Of a DNA stretch of 64,000 nucleotides, positions 37,968 to 45,551 are shown piece by piece. Every line of letters begins with the position of its first letter. Position 1 is the first letter of the stretch. This DNA comes from Alicycliphilus sp. UBA6560 (GTDB taxonomy: Bacteria > Pseudomonadota > Gammaproteobacteria > Burkholderiales > Burkholderiaceae_C): positions 558,001-622,000 of the forward strand of contig DJJU01000013.1 in the NCBI GenBank assembly GCA_002434305.1. The letters are read 5' to 3'. A program made the position numbers and the translations under genes. The notes under the pieces were generated by a model that did no database searches, was not told the origin of the DNA, and saw nothing but the letters and a program-made list of their open reading frames with translations.

Positions 37968-38438
37968 TCAGGCCGCCGCCGCGCTGGCGCCGTTGGCCTG
38001 CCGGCCGCGCCACCACGGCCAGGCCAGCGCCAGGCCACGCGGCAGCAGGCCGGGGGGTGCGGCGGTGCGCGCCGGGCCGCGCGTGGTGATGGAGGGATGC
38101 TGCGGCTCGTCCTTTTCCGTGGTCGCTGCCAGCGCCTGCCAGCGCCGCCGCGCCATGGGCGGCAGCTGCGCGCAGACGGCCGCGCGCTGCGTGCTGGGCA
38201 GCAGCGACAGGGCGTCCACCATCTGGCGCGTGCTCAACGCCGCCAGGGCGCGGGCGAAGGCGCGGGCGCCGGCCTGCTCGGCCAGGCGCTCCAAAACGTG
38301 CGGGCGGCGCAGGCGCAGGGCGGCCAGCAGGGCGCGCTCCAGCGTGCCGCTGCCGGCGGCGGGGGCGATGGCATGGGAGTACTTGAGGACTTCGGGTTGA
38401 AGGCGCGTGGCGCGCCGCCGTCCCGTGGGGTGCAGCAT
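37968..38438 (-). CDS. Uncharacterised protein upstream of mgtC
   Basis: 156-aa protein that I do not recognise. ATG 38438 has AAGGAA ten bases upstream. Residues ~35-110 are helical and read like MgtE-N/armadillo-type short repeats (LERLAEQAGARAFARALAAL, STRQMVDALSLLPSTQRAAV, CAQLPPMARRRWQAL), which bind or respond to Mg in MgtE, though this similarity is weak and by eye. The tail is Pro/Ala/Trp-rich with no fold. Encoded directly before mgtC, so it may act in the same magnesium response. Confidence 0.6.
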   Translation of the reverse strand: MLHPTGRRRATRLQPEVLKYSHAIAPAAGSGTLERALLAALRLRRPHVLERLAEQAGARAFARALAALSTRQMVDALSLLPSTQRAAVCAQLPPMARRRWQALAATTEKDEPQHPSITTRGPARTAAPPGLLPRGLALAWPWWRGRQANGASAAAA

Positions 38439-38530
38439 GTAGTCGGGGTTCCTTGGGGTGTGGATGAACACGGGCGGGCACGGTTCGCGCCCCGCGCCAA
38501 TGGCGGGGCCCGGCCGGCGCGCGGCGGGTT

Positions 38531-38579
38531 CGAAAAAACAAAACAAAAAAGCACGCCCGGCCGGCTGCCTGCCACGCGC
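38531..38579 (-). terminator. GC-rich dyad plus T-tract between the small ORF and the mgtC operon genes
   Basis: On the minus strand, an imperfect dyad GGCAGGCAGCCGGCCGGGCG is followed by TGCTTTTTTGTTTTGTTTTT. This is the strongest T-tract in the window. Lying between the 65-aa ORF (stop 38689) and the 156-aa gene (start 38438), it could end a short transcript or act as a conditional attenuator for mgtC. Confidence 0.5.
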
Positions 38580-38688
38580 AATGCGAAGCAGGTCAGCCGG
38601 CGGCTTGGGCCATGCGGCGAAGGCAGCGCGCGCCGCCAGAGTCCAAAGACACGGCGGCGCGACTGCGCGGGGTGGAGCAGCCGCTGTG

Positions 38689-38886
38689 TCAGCGGCCGCT
38701 CGGGCGGCCCGGTGCGTCCTGCATGCCGAGAAAGCTGCGGATGCGGTGCGTGGGCCAGTCGGTGCGCGCGTCCAGTTCCAGGATCTGCGCCAGCGGCGGG
38801 GCCGGCTGCGGATGGCGCTCGGCCTCTGCACGGGGCGGGCAGGGCAGGGCGCGGCGCGGCAGGTGGTGGGACCAGAAAAGAGGCAT
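38689..38886 (-). CDS. Small protein in the mgtC leader region
   Basis: 65-aa ORF with a very good ribosome-binding site (AGGAG six bases before ATG 38886). It begins MPLFWSHHLPRRALPCPPRA and ends with a charged helix (LAQILELDARTDWPTHRIRS). A longer frame from ATG 39027 (112 aa) exists but has no ribosome site. Proline- and arginine-rich leader peptides upstream of magnesium genes are known regulators (MgtL, MgtP type), and this ORF has five prolines in its first 25 residues; that parallel is inference. It could equally be a free-standing small protein. Confidence 0.5.
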   Translation of the reverse strand: MPLFWSHHLPRRALPCPPRAEAERHPQPAPPLAQILELDARTDWPTHRIRSFLGMQDAPGRPSGR

Positions 38887-39195
38887 GGCGATCTCCTGTG
38901 CGGGCACGGGAGGCAGCCACGTAGCGGTACGCATCAACACCGCGCCCGGGCCTTGCGGCACCGACGCGTGGCGAACCACGGCGAGGGCCAATGCACAGCC
39001 GGCCCGGATGGCGGGCTGGCGAGGCATTGATCAGAAAAGGGTTGCGTCGAACCCTGCGGGGCAGCAAGCGGGCCGGCCGGCCCCCTGCTGCGGGCAGGTA
39101 ATCCGGTCAGTCGGCCAGCGGCGCTGCCGTTGCGGCGCGCGGTGATTCGCTGGTTGAACTGGCACTGTCCACGTGGGGACTCCGAAAACGACGAA
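38887..39195 (-). promoter_or_regulatory. Long 5' leader of the small-ORF/mgtC unit
   Basis: About 310 bases between a good minus-strand promoter and the 65-aa ORF, without a convincing gene. It contains several GC-rich dyads (for example GGGCCGGCCGGCCC near 39070) and GATTACCTGCCCGCAGCAGG. I cannot match it to a named riboswitch; an M-box-like or peptide-linked magnesium sensor is possible. Confidence 0.35.
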
Positions 39196-39201
39196 GCGCG
39201 T

Positions 39202-39230
39202 ATTGTTGCAAAAATACGTCAGGTTGTCAA
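39202..39230 (-). promoter_or_regulatory. Sigma-70-type promoter for the mgtC unit
   Basis: On the minus strand: TTGACA (39225-39230), 17-base spacer, AACAAT (39202-39207). The -35 hexamer is perfect and the region is AT-rich. It overlaps the last codons of the hydroxylase-YhhN gene and drives towards the small ORF and mgtC. Confidence 0.65.
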
Positions 39231-41036
39231 GCCCATGGCAGGTTTGGCAGGGGCCGGCTCGGGCGTGGCGACGGGTGCCGCCGCCAGGCCGCGCAGCATG
39301 CCCGCCACGATCAGCGCCTGCGCCGCGAAGTAGGTGGACAGCACCCATACCTGCGACCAGGGCAGGGGCTGCACGAAGCGGTTGATGGCCAGCAGCGTGT
39401 CGCTCAGCATGAACAGCGCGGCGCCCACGGCCACGGCCAGCGTGCCCGGCACTTGGCCGCGCAGCCGGGCGTGGCGCGCCAGGGCCTGGGCGGCCATCAG
39501 GGCGATGGCCAGGACGTAGGCCGCCACCGGCAGGCGCAGCCCGGCCGGCAGCCCGCCCTGCACCAGAAAGGCATACATGCCCGCGCCGAAGGCCAGCACG
39601 GCCAGCAGCGCGACGCGCGCGCCGTGCCAGGCCCAAGGCACGCCCTGGCGGAACAGCGCCAGGTAGGCCAGGTGGGCCAGCAAAAAGGCCACCAGCCCGG
39701 GCAGGAACCGGCCGGGCAGCATCAGCAGCACGTCGCCCGCCAGCGAGCCGGCCAGCGCGCACAGCAGCAGGCGGGTGCTGGTGCTTTGATGGTCAAAAGT
39801 GCCTACAGCCCTTTGCTGACAAGCGCTGGCAGCTACGCTTGTGATAGCAAAAATGAGGGCCAGCGGCTTGAACAGCAGATGCCATTCGCGCAGCTCCAGC
39901 GCAGCGGTGGCGGTGGCCAGGGCGCCGGCCTGGATCATCAGCGCCTGCGCCATGCCGATGCGTCCCTGCGTGGCCGCGCCCAGCGCCCACTGGCAGGCCA
40001 CCAGCACGCCGAACCACAGCGCCGCCTGCTGCCAGGGCAGGCCTTCGGCCGTCCACAGGAAGGCCGCCGCGCCGGCCACCAGGGCGGCGAACTGCAGCAC
40101 GGCGAACACGCGCAGCGCCCGGCCCATGGGCGGGGAGAACAGGGGCATGTCGTTGATGTCGAAGGCCGGCTTGGGGTGGCTGCGCGCCACGTCCTGTGGA
40201 CGCCAGCCTGGCGGCTTGAGCCACACGCGCAGCTTGTCGGCCAGGCTGCGCGTGCGCCAGCTGTCTTGCGCCAGGCCGGCGTAGACCTGGACGTTGGCCC
40301 ACAGCGGATCCCAGCTGTTCAGCAGCCCGCGCGTGCCGTAGACGCAGGGCTGCTGCGGATCCTCGTCCTTGAAGGTGCCGAACAGGCGGTCCCAGACGAT
40401 GAGGATGCCGCCGTAATTCTTGTCCAGGTAGTCGTCGTTGACGGCGTGGTGCACGCGGTGGTTGCTGGGGCTGCAGAACCACCGGTCGAACCAGCCCAGA
40501 CGGCCCACCTGCTCGGTGTGCACCCAGAACTGGTAGAGCAGGTCGATGAGGCCGACCACCACGAAGACCAGCGGCGGCACGCCGGCCAGCGCCATGGGCA
40601 GATAGAACAGCCAGCCCAGCAGCGCGCCCGAGCTGGTCTGGCGCAGCGCGGTGGACAGGTTGTAGTGCTGGCTCTGGTGGTGCACGGCGTGCGCCGCCCA
40701 CAGCACGCCCACCTCGTGGCCCATGCGGTGCAGCCAGTAGTAGCAGAAGTCGTAGAAGAGCAGCGCCAGCAGCCAGCCGTACCAGGTGGTCCAGAAGGCG
40801 TCATTGCGCCACAGCGCCAGGTGCTGCCAGGCCAGCGTGTACAGGCCGATGCGCAGCAGCGCGGTAAAGACGGCGCTGGTCTGGCTGAGCAGGCCCAGGT
40901 TCAGGCTGCCAATGGCGTCGGCCAGCGCCAGGGGTTGCCGTCCGCGGCGGCGGCCGACGGCCCACTCCAGCGCCATCAGCGCGAAGAACAAGGGGGTGAC
41001 GAGGACGATGATCTGGCCTGCGGACATGCGGGCCAT
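39219..41036 (-). CDS. Fatty acid hydroxylase (sterol desaturase) fused to a YhhN/TMEM86 lysoplasmalogenase-like domain
   Basis: 605-aa polytopic membrane protein. Residues 1-~300 are a di-iron fatty acid hydroxylase with the full histidine set H103-x3-H107 (HRMGH), H116-x2-HH (HAVHH) and H193-x2-HH (HRVHH). Residues ~340-600 resemble YhhN/TMEM86: LFKPLALIF, SLAGDVLLMLPGRFLPGL, HLAYLALF and AALFMLSDTLLAINRF. Hydroxylases of this class include alkylglycerol monooxygenase, and TMEM86 cleaves lysoplasmalogen, so an ether-lipid-degrading fusion is a fair inference. In-frame repeat copy G (about residues 396-420) lies between the first two helices of the YhhN part. Confidence 0.8.
   Translation of the reverse strand: MARMSAGQIIVLVTPLFFALMALEWAVGRRRGRQPLALADAIGSLNLGLLSQTSAVFTALLRIGLYTLAWQHLALWRNDAFWTTWYGWLLALLFYDFCYYWLHRMGHEVGVLWAAHAVHHQSQHYNLSTALRQTSSGALLGWLFYLPMALAGVPPLVFVVVGLIDLLYQFWVHTEQVGRLGWFDRWFCSPSNHRVHHAVNDDYLDKNYGGILIVWDRLFGTFKDEDPQQPCVYGTRGLLNSWDPLWANVQVYAGLAQDSWRTRSLADKLRVWLKPPGWRPQDVARSHPKPAFDINDMPLFSPPMGRALRVFAVLQFAALVAGAAAFLWTAEGLPWQQAALWFGVLVACQWALGAATQGRIGMAQALMIQAGALATATAALELREWHLLFKPLALIFAITSVAASACQQRAVGTFDHQSTSTRLLLCALAGSLAGDVLLMLPGRFLPGLVAFLLAHLAYLALFRQGVPWAWHGARVALLAVLAFGAGMYAFLVQGGLPAGLRLPVAAYVLAIALMAAQALARHARLRGQVPGTLAVAVGAALFMLSDTLLAINRFVQPLPWSQVWVLSTYFAAQALIVAGMLRGLAAAPVATPEPAPAKPAMGLTT
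39789..39854 (-). repeat. Dispersed hairpin repeat, copy G (inside the hydroxylase-YhhN gene)
   Basis: Minus strand: CTCATTTTTGCTATCACAAG, CGTAGCTGCCAGCGCTTGTC, AGCAAAGGGCTGTAGGCACT. The frame stays open and gives ITSVAASACQQRAVGTFDHQ, a polar, cysteine-containing insert between hydrophobic helices. Confidence 0.8.
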
Positions 41037-41092
41037 TGTCGGCAGGCGCAGCGCCCGCGCACAGGCAGGGCAACCCTGAGCCGGCGGGCCCT

Positions 41093-41764
41093 CTAGGCGT
41101 GCGTGATCCAGCCGTCGTACTGCGGGCCGTCCAAGTGCGTCAGGCTGTTGAAGGTCTGCATCATCAGCCGCTTCGGCGCGATGCTGAATTCGGTCACCGC
41201 GCTGTTGCGCAGGCGCATGTTCAGCGCGATCGTCACCTCTGCCGGGGTGGACAGCACCTCGCCCACGGCGGTGGAGATGGGTCCGCCGCTGGACACCAGC
41301 AGCACGTTGTGCCCGGCGTGGCGCTGGCGCACCTGCTCCAGCGCATCGCGCACGCCGCCGCGAAACTGTTCCCAGCTGGGCATGCCCTCGGGGCTCAGCG
41401 TGCCGCCCATCCATTGCGCCAGCGCGTCGCACAGCAGCCGGAAGTACTGCCGGTACAGCTCGGGTGTGGCAGGCGCTGGCAGCGGCGAGGGGTGCACGGC
41501 GCGGATCAGCGCCAGGCTGTCGTATTCGTTGAGCTGGGGCAGCGACAGCGCTTCGGGCGCACCGCCCAGCCCTTCGGCGATGCCGGCCAACGTCTGCACA
41601 TGCCGGCGCAGCGTGCCGCACAGCACGGCGTCGAACTGCAGGCCGCGCTCGCGCCAGTAGGCGCCCAGGCGCACGGCCTGTTGCTGGCCGCGCTCGCTGA
41701 GTTGGTCGTAGTCATCGGCGCCAAACGAAGCCTGGCCGTGGCGCACGAGGTAGAGGGTTCCCAT
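41093..41764 (-). CDS. Histidine phosphatase superfamily protein (phosphoglycerate mutase-like)
   Basis: 223-aa protein of branch 1. The phosphohistidine motif TLYLVRHGQASFG lies at the N-terminus; CGTLRRHVQTLAGIAEGLG supplies the phosphate-pocket arginine, and VLLVSSGGPISTAVGEVL is where the second catalytic histidine normally sits (SHGG). Here that histidine is replaced by SSGG, so catalysis may be weakened or use another residue. Substrate unknown. Divergent from the IclR regulator. Confidence 0.82.
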   Translation of the reverse strand: MGTLYLVRHGQASFGADDYDQLSERGQQQAVRLGAYWRERGLQFDAVLCGTLRRHVQTLAGIAEGLGGAPEALSLPQLNEYDSLALIRAVHPSPLPAPATPELYRQYFRLLCDALAQWMGGTLSPEGMPSWEQFRGGVRDALEQVRQRHAGHNVLLVSSGGPISTAVGEVLSTPAEVTIALNMRLRNSAVTEFSIAPKRLMMQTFNSLTHLDGPQYDGWITHA

Positions 41765-41833
41765 GCGGGCGATTGTGCGGGGCGGGTCGCACTCGTCTTG
41801 TCGCCGTGGAGACGAATGGCAGTGGGTGCAAAA

Positions 41834-41854
41834 AAGTTTCTTTGTATGAAACTT
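41834..41854. promoter_or_regulatory. Palindromic operator AAGTTTC-N7-GAAACTT upstream of iclR
   Basis: Perfect 7-bp arms around TTTGTAT, just upstream of a promoter for the IclR gene. A weaker related dyad (AAGTTTCGCTGAAAG) lies at about 41911-41925, close to the start. The same GTTTC-N7-GAAAC core recurs at 59584-59600. Best reading: autoregulatory IclR sites. Confidence 0.7.
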
Positions 41855-41866
41855 CTGGGATTTGCT

Positions 41867-41895
41867 TTGACAGCGTTTGCACCGATCCATAGGCT
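41867..41895 (+). promoter_or_regulatory. Sigma-70-type promoter of the IclR/thiolase operon
   Basis: TTGACA (41867-41872), 17-base spacer, TAGGCT (41890-41895). It lies 13 bases after the palindrome and about 40 bases before the GTG start, so a bound IclR dimer could contact polymerase. Confidence 0.6.
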
Positions 41896-41933
41896 GAAAG
41901 CTGGAATTCAAAGTTTCGCTGAAAGAAATTTCT

Positions 41934-42776
41934 GTGACCCACTCTTCATCGCTCAAATCGGTCGTCACCCCCGTGCGCGGCGGCGGCACCTCGTCCGTGG
42001 AGCGCGCCATGCGCGTGCTGCGCGTCATGTCCGAGGGCAGCAGCGTGCGGCTGACCGACATCGCCGTCGCCGCCGACCTGGACAAGGCCACCGCCTTGCG
42101 CCTGCTGGAGGTGATGGTGCAGGGCGGCTTTGTGACCCGCGACGCGCAGAGCAAGCGCTACACGCTGGGGCCGGAGCTGGCGGTACTGGGCGCCGCGGCG
42201 CTGCGCCGCTTCGATCCGCGCCCGCTGGCCCGCCCCAGCGTGATGCGGCTGATGGGCACCTTCCACGACAGCGTGGTGCTGTCCATTCCCAGCGGCGTGG
42301 AGTCGCTGTGCATCGACGTCGAGGTTGGGACCTATCCCATCCGCGCCAACTACCTCACGGTGGGCAGCCGCCGCCCGCTGGGCGTGGGCGCCGGCAGCCT
42401 GGCGCTGCTGGCCTGGATGCCCGACGACGAGCGCGAGGCAGCGCTGGAGACCCTGTCCGGCCAGCTCGAGCGCTATCCGCGCATCACCATCGAATTGCTG
42501 CGCGAACGCATCGCCGCGGCGCGCGAGCACGGCTATGCCGTGCTGCTGGACGTGGTGGTCGAGCGCATGGGCGGCATCGCCGCGGCCATCCTCGACCCGC
42601 AGGGCAGGCCCGTGGCGGCGCTGAGCATCGCCGCGCTGAACGAACGCATCCTCGGGCGCGAAGCCGCGCTCGCCCAGGCGCTGCTGCGCGAGGCCACGGT
42701 GTGCCAGGTCCGCTGGGCCGAGGCTACCCGGGCCGACCGCCTCGTGGCGCCCGCCCACCGGAAAGCCAACCCATGA
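41934..42776 (+). CDS. IclR-family transcriptional regulator
   Basis: 280-aa regulator: winged HTH at ~22-85 (SSVERAMRVLRVMSEGSSVR, LTDIAVAADLDKATALRLLE, SKRYTLGPELAVLG) and an effector-binding domain (RPLGVGAGSLALLAWMPDDE, HGYAVLLDVVVERMGGIAAA). Starts at GTG 41934. Its stop overlaps the thiolase-like gene (ATGA at 42773), so it heads the operon it probably controls. A likely ligand is an organic acid or CoA-pathway intermediate. Confidence 0.9.
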   Translation: MTHSSSLKSVVTPVRGGGTSSVERAMRVLRVMSEGSSVRLTDIAVAADLDKATALRLLEVMVQGGFVTRDAQSKRYTLGPELAVLGAAALRRFDPRPLARPSVMRLMGTFHDSVVLSIPSGVESLCIDVEVGTYPIRANYLTVGSRRPLGVGAGSLALLAWMPDDEREAALETLSGQLERYPRITIELLRERIAAAREHGYAVLLDVVVERMGGIAAAILDPQGRPVAALSIAALNERILGREAALAQALLREATVCQVRWAEATRADRLVAPAHRKANP

Positions 42777-43942
42777 ATGCAGCAAACACCTCCTTGCAGC
42801 CGGCCTACCTGCGCGGCGCTGGCGGCACGCCCTTCGGGCGGCACGAGGGTTGCGGTGCCCTGGACCTGATGGACCTGGCGGCCGCCCAGGCCATCGACGC
42901 CAGCGGCCTGGCGCGCCACGAGATCGACGGCGTGCTGTGCGGCTACGCCACCACACTGCCGCACCTGATGCTGTCCACGCTGGTGTGCGAGCGCCTGGCG
43001 CTGCGCCCGCACTATGCGCACGGCCTGCAGCTGGGCGGCGCCTCGGGCGCGGCCATGCTGATGGCGGCGCGCGAGCTGGTGCGTTCGGGCCGCTGCCGCA
43101 ACGTGCTGGTGCTGGGCGGCGAGAACCGCCTGACCGGCCAGTCGCGCGACAGCTCCATCCAGACGCTGGCCCAGGTGGGCGATGCCGATTTCGAGGTGCC
43201 CAACGGCGCCAGCGTGCCGGCGTACTACGCGCTCATGGCCTCGCAGTACATGCACCGCACGGGCGTCACCTCGGCGGACCTGGCCGAGTTCGCCGTGCTC
43301 ATGCGCGCTCACGCGGCGCAGCACCCGGGGGCCCACTTGCGCACGCCCATCACGGTGCAGGAGGTGCTGGACTCCAAACCCATCGCCCGGCCGCTGTCGC
43401 TGCTGGACTGCTGCCCGATCTCGGACGGCGCCATGGCCCTGGTCGTCTCGGCCGAGCCGGCCGACCAGGGCGCGGTGGCCATGGCGGGTGCGGGCCAGGC
43501 GCACCGGCACCAGCACCTGACGGCCATGGAGGACGTGCTGCAGTGCGGCGCCGCCGAGGCCGCGCAGCAGGCCTTCGCCGAGGCCGGCCTGTCGGCGGGC
43601 GACATGGACTATCTGGGCATCTACGACTCCTTCACCATCACCCTGGTGATGCTGCTCGAGGAGATCGGCTTCGCCTCGCGCGGCGGCGCGGCGCAGCGGC
43701 TGCGGGCGGGCGACTTCGCCCGCACGGGCGCGCTGCCGCTCAACACCCACGGCGGCCTGCTGTCGTTCGGCCACTGCGGCGTGGCCGGCGGCATGGCCCA
43801 CGTGGTGGAGGCCTGGCGCCAGATGACTGGCCAGGCCGGTGACCGGCAGCTGCGCCGGCCGCGCCACGCCTTCATCCATGCGGACGGCGGCGTGATGTCG
43901 TCGCACGTGAGCCTGATTCTTTCGCACGAGGACCGGCCATGA
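42773..43942 (+). CDS. Thiolase-like protein lacking the nucleophilic cysteine (Ltp2/aldolase type)
   Basis: 389-aa thiolase-superfamily protein. Where thiolases carry the acylated cysteine, this one reads HGLQLGGASGAAMLMAAREL, with no Cys; YLGIYDSFTITLVMLLEEIG and LNTHGGLLSFGHCGVAGGM are the C-terminal blocks. Cysteine-less members paired with a DUF35 protein include Ltp2, a steroid side-chain retro-aldolase that uses tyrosines; the IYDSF tyrosine could play this part. The next gene (4-base overlap) is exactly such a DUF35 protein, so I predict a two-subunit CoA-thioester aldolase, not a beta-ketothiolase. Substrate unknown. Confidence 0.82.
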   Translation: MNAANTSLQPAYLRGAGGTPFGRHEGCGALDLMDLAAAQAIDASGLARHEIDGVLCGYATTLPHLMLSTLVCERLALRPHYAHGLQLGGASGAAMLMAARELVRSGRCRNVLVLGGENRLTGQSRDSSIQTLAQVGDADFEVPNGASVPAYYALMASQYMHRTGVTSADLAEFAVLMRAHAAQHPGAHLRTPITVQEVLDSKPIARPLSLLDCCPISDGAMALVVSAEPADQGAVAMAGAGQAHRHQHLTAMEDVLQCGAAEAAQQAFAEAGLSAGDMDYLGIYDSFTITLVMLLEEIGFASRGGAAQRLRAGDFARTGALPLNTHGGLLSFGHCGVAGGMAHVVEAWRQMTGQAGDRQLRRPRHAFIHADGGVMSSHVSLILSHEDRP

Positions 43943-44334
43943 GCGCCCCCGACACCCCCGACGTGGCGCGAGCGCTGGCCGCGCCCTTCACCGACGGCCT
44001 GCGCCAGGGCGTGCTGCGCTACCAGCACTGCAGCGCCTGCGGCCGTGCGCAGACGCTGGCGCGCTATGCCTGCCAGCACTGCGGCGCGCGCGGCACGCTG
44101 CACTGGCGCGACGCGGCCGGCACGGGCAGCGTGCACGCCGTCACCGAGGTGGCGCGCGCGCCGTCCGACGGGTTCCGGGCGCTGGCGCCATACACGCTGG
44201 CCATCGTGCAGCTGGACGAGGGGCCGCGCCTGATGGGGCATGCGACGCCCGGCGTGCGCATCGGCGCGCGCGTGCGCGCCGGCTTCTTCGAGCACCAGGG
44301 CGTTGTGCTGATTCGCTTCGAGCCTGTGGACTGA
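43939..44334 (+). CDS. DUF35 zinc-ribbon/OB-fold protein, partner of the thiolase-like subunit
   Basis: 131-aa protein. A rubredoxin-like zinc ribbon CSACGRAQTLARYACQHCG (two CxxC pairs) is followed by an OB fold with GTGSVHAVTEVARAP and LAIVQLDEGPRLMGHATP. DUF35 proteins bind acyl-CoA and channel it to thiolase-like partners (ChsH2-type). ATG 43939 overlaps the upstream stop by 4 bases, which fits obligate complex formation. Confidence 0.88.
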   Translation: MSAPDTPDVARALAAPFTDGLRQGVLRYQHCSACGRAQTLARYACQHCGARGTLHWRDAAGTGSVHAVTEVARAPSDGFRALAPYTLAIVQLDEGPRLMGHATPGVRIGARVRAGFFEHQGVVLIRFEPVD

Positions 44335-44406
44335 ACACCCCGCAAGCCATCTGTTTTCCTTCCGATCGCCGTCCTCTTTCTATTACCACTCCAGGAGACA
44401 AACACC

Positions 44407-45402
44407 ATGACGATCACTACTTCCCTTTCTTCCCGCCGCCGCTGGGTTGGCCTGGCCTGCGCCGCGCTGTGCGCCGCTGCCGCCGCGCCCGCTGCGTGGG
44501 CCCAGGCGTACCCGAACAAGCCGGTCAAGCTGGTCGTGCCCTACCCGCCGGGCGGCCCCACGGACATCGTGGCGCGCGCCGTGGCGCAAAAGCTCCAGGA
44601 GCGCCTGGGCCAGCCGTTCGTGATCGACAACAAGCCCGGCGCGGGCGCCAACCTGGGGGCCGAGGCCGTGGCGCGCAGCGAGCCCGACGGCTACACCCTG
44701 GTGGTGGCCACCACGGCCCACGCCATCAACCCGTCGCTGTTCCCCAAGCTCAACTATTCGCTGACCAAGGATTTCGCCCCGGTCTCGCAGCTGACCGCCG
44801 GGCCGCTGGTGATCGTGGCCAACCCGGCGCTGCCTGCGAACAACGTGGCCGAGCTGATCGCCCTGGCCAAGAGCAAGAGCGGCGGGCTGAACTACGGCTC
44901 GTCGGGCAATGGCCAGTCCACGCACCTGTCGGCCGAGCTGTTCAACGCAATGGCCGGCGTGAAGATGGCGCACGTGCCGTACAAGGGCAGCGCTCCGGCC
45001 CTGACCGACGTGATGGGTGGGCAGATCGACCTGATGTTCGACACCATGCTCTCGTCCATGCCGCACGTGAAGGGGGGCAAGCTCAAGGCCCTGGGCGTGA
45101 CCAGCGCCCAGCGCTCGCCGGTGGCACCCGAGCTGCCCACGGTGGCCGAGTCCGGCCTGCCCGGCTACGAGGCCATCGCCTGGAACGGCTTGCTGGCCCC
45201 GGCCGGCACGCCCAAGGAGGTGATCGCCAAGCTGAACGCCGAGCTCAAGACTGCGCTGGAGAGCGCCGACCTGCGCCAGCGCTTCGAGGCCCAGGGCTTC
45301 TCGGCCGCGTGGAGTTCGCCCGCCGACTACGGCCGCTTCCTGCAGGCCGAGGTGGACAAGTGGGCCAAGGTGGTGAAGACCTCGGGCGCGAAGATTGACT
45401 GA
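44407..45402 (+). CDS. Bug/TctC family periplasmic solute-binding protein
   Basis: 331-aa secreted binding protein. The signal peptide includes SRRRWVGLACAALCAAAAAP and ends at AWAQA. The mature part starts YPNKPVKLVVPYPPGGPTDI and contains IDNKPGAGANLGAEAVARSE and the ligand loop region of Bug proteins. These bind carboxylates with high affinity, usually for TctAB transport or sensing; no tctAB genes are in the window, so it is an orphan receptor. A CCAGGAGA ribosome site lies 8-9 bases upstream. Same operon direction as the thiolase/DUF35 pair, 72 bases away. Confidence 0.9.
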   Translation: MTITTSLSSRRRWVGLACAALCAAAAAPAAWAQAYPNKPVKLVVPYPPGGPTDIVARAVAQKLQERLGQPFVIDNKPGAGANLGAEAVARSEPDGYTLVVATTAHAINPSLFPKLNYSLTKDFAPVSQLTAGPLVIVANPALPANNVAELIALAKSKSGGLNYGSSGNGQSTHLSAELFNAMAGVKMAHVPYKGSAPALTDVMGGQIDLMFDTMLSSMPHVKGGKLKALGVTSAQRSPVAPELPTVAESGLPGYEAIAWNGLLAPAGTPKEVIAKLNAELKTALESADLRQRFEAQGFSAAWSSPADYGRFLQAEVDKWAKVVKTSGAKID

Positions 45403-45497
45403 CCCCCTGGGGCGCTGCGCGCCTTCCCCCTGCAAGGGGGACGCCGCCCGTGCGGCGGGGCGGCCCTTGCACGGCGGCCCTCGCCCGGGTGGCGCCG
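45403..45497 (+). repeat. GC-rich 3'-end multi-hairpin element, copy 2
   Basis: Begins at the base after the Bug gene stop and reads with the transcript: CCCCCTGGGGCGCTGCGCGC, TTCCCCCTGCAAGGGGGACG, CCGCCCGTGCGGCGGGGCGG, CCCTTGCACGGCGGCCCTCG. About 50 bases of it are identical to copy 3 at 62265, on the opposite strand. Confidence 0.8.
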
Positions 45498-45551
45498 GTT
45501 TCACGGGTTGCGCACCAATGTCTCTGGACAACTGAAATACCTATAACTGCC

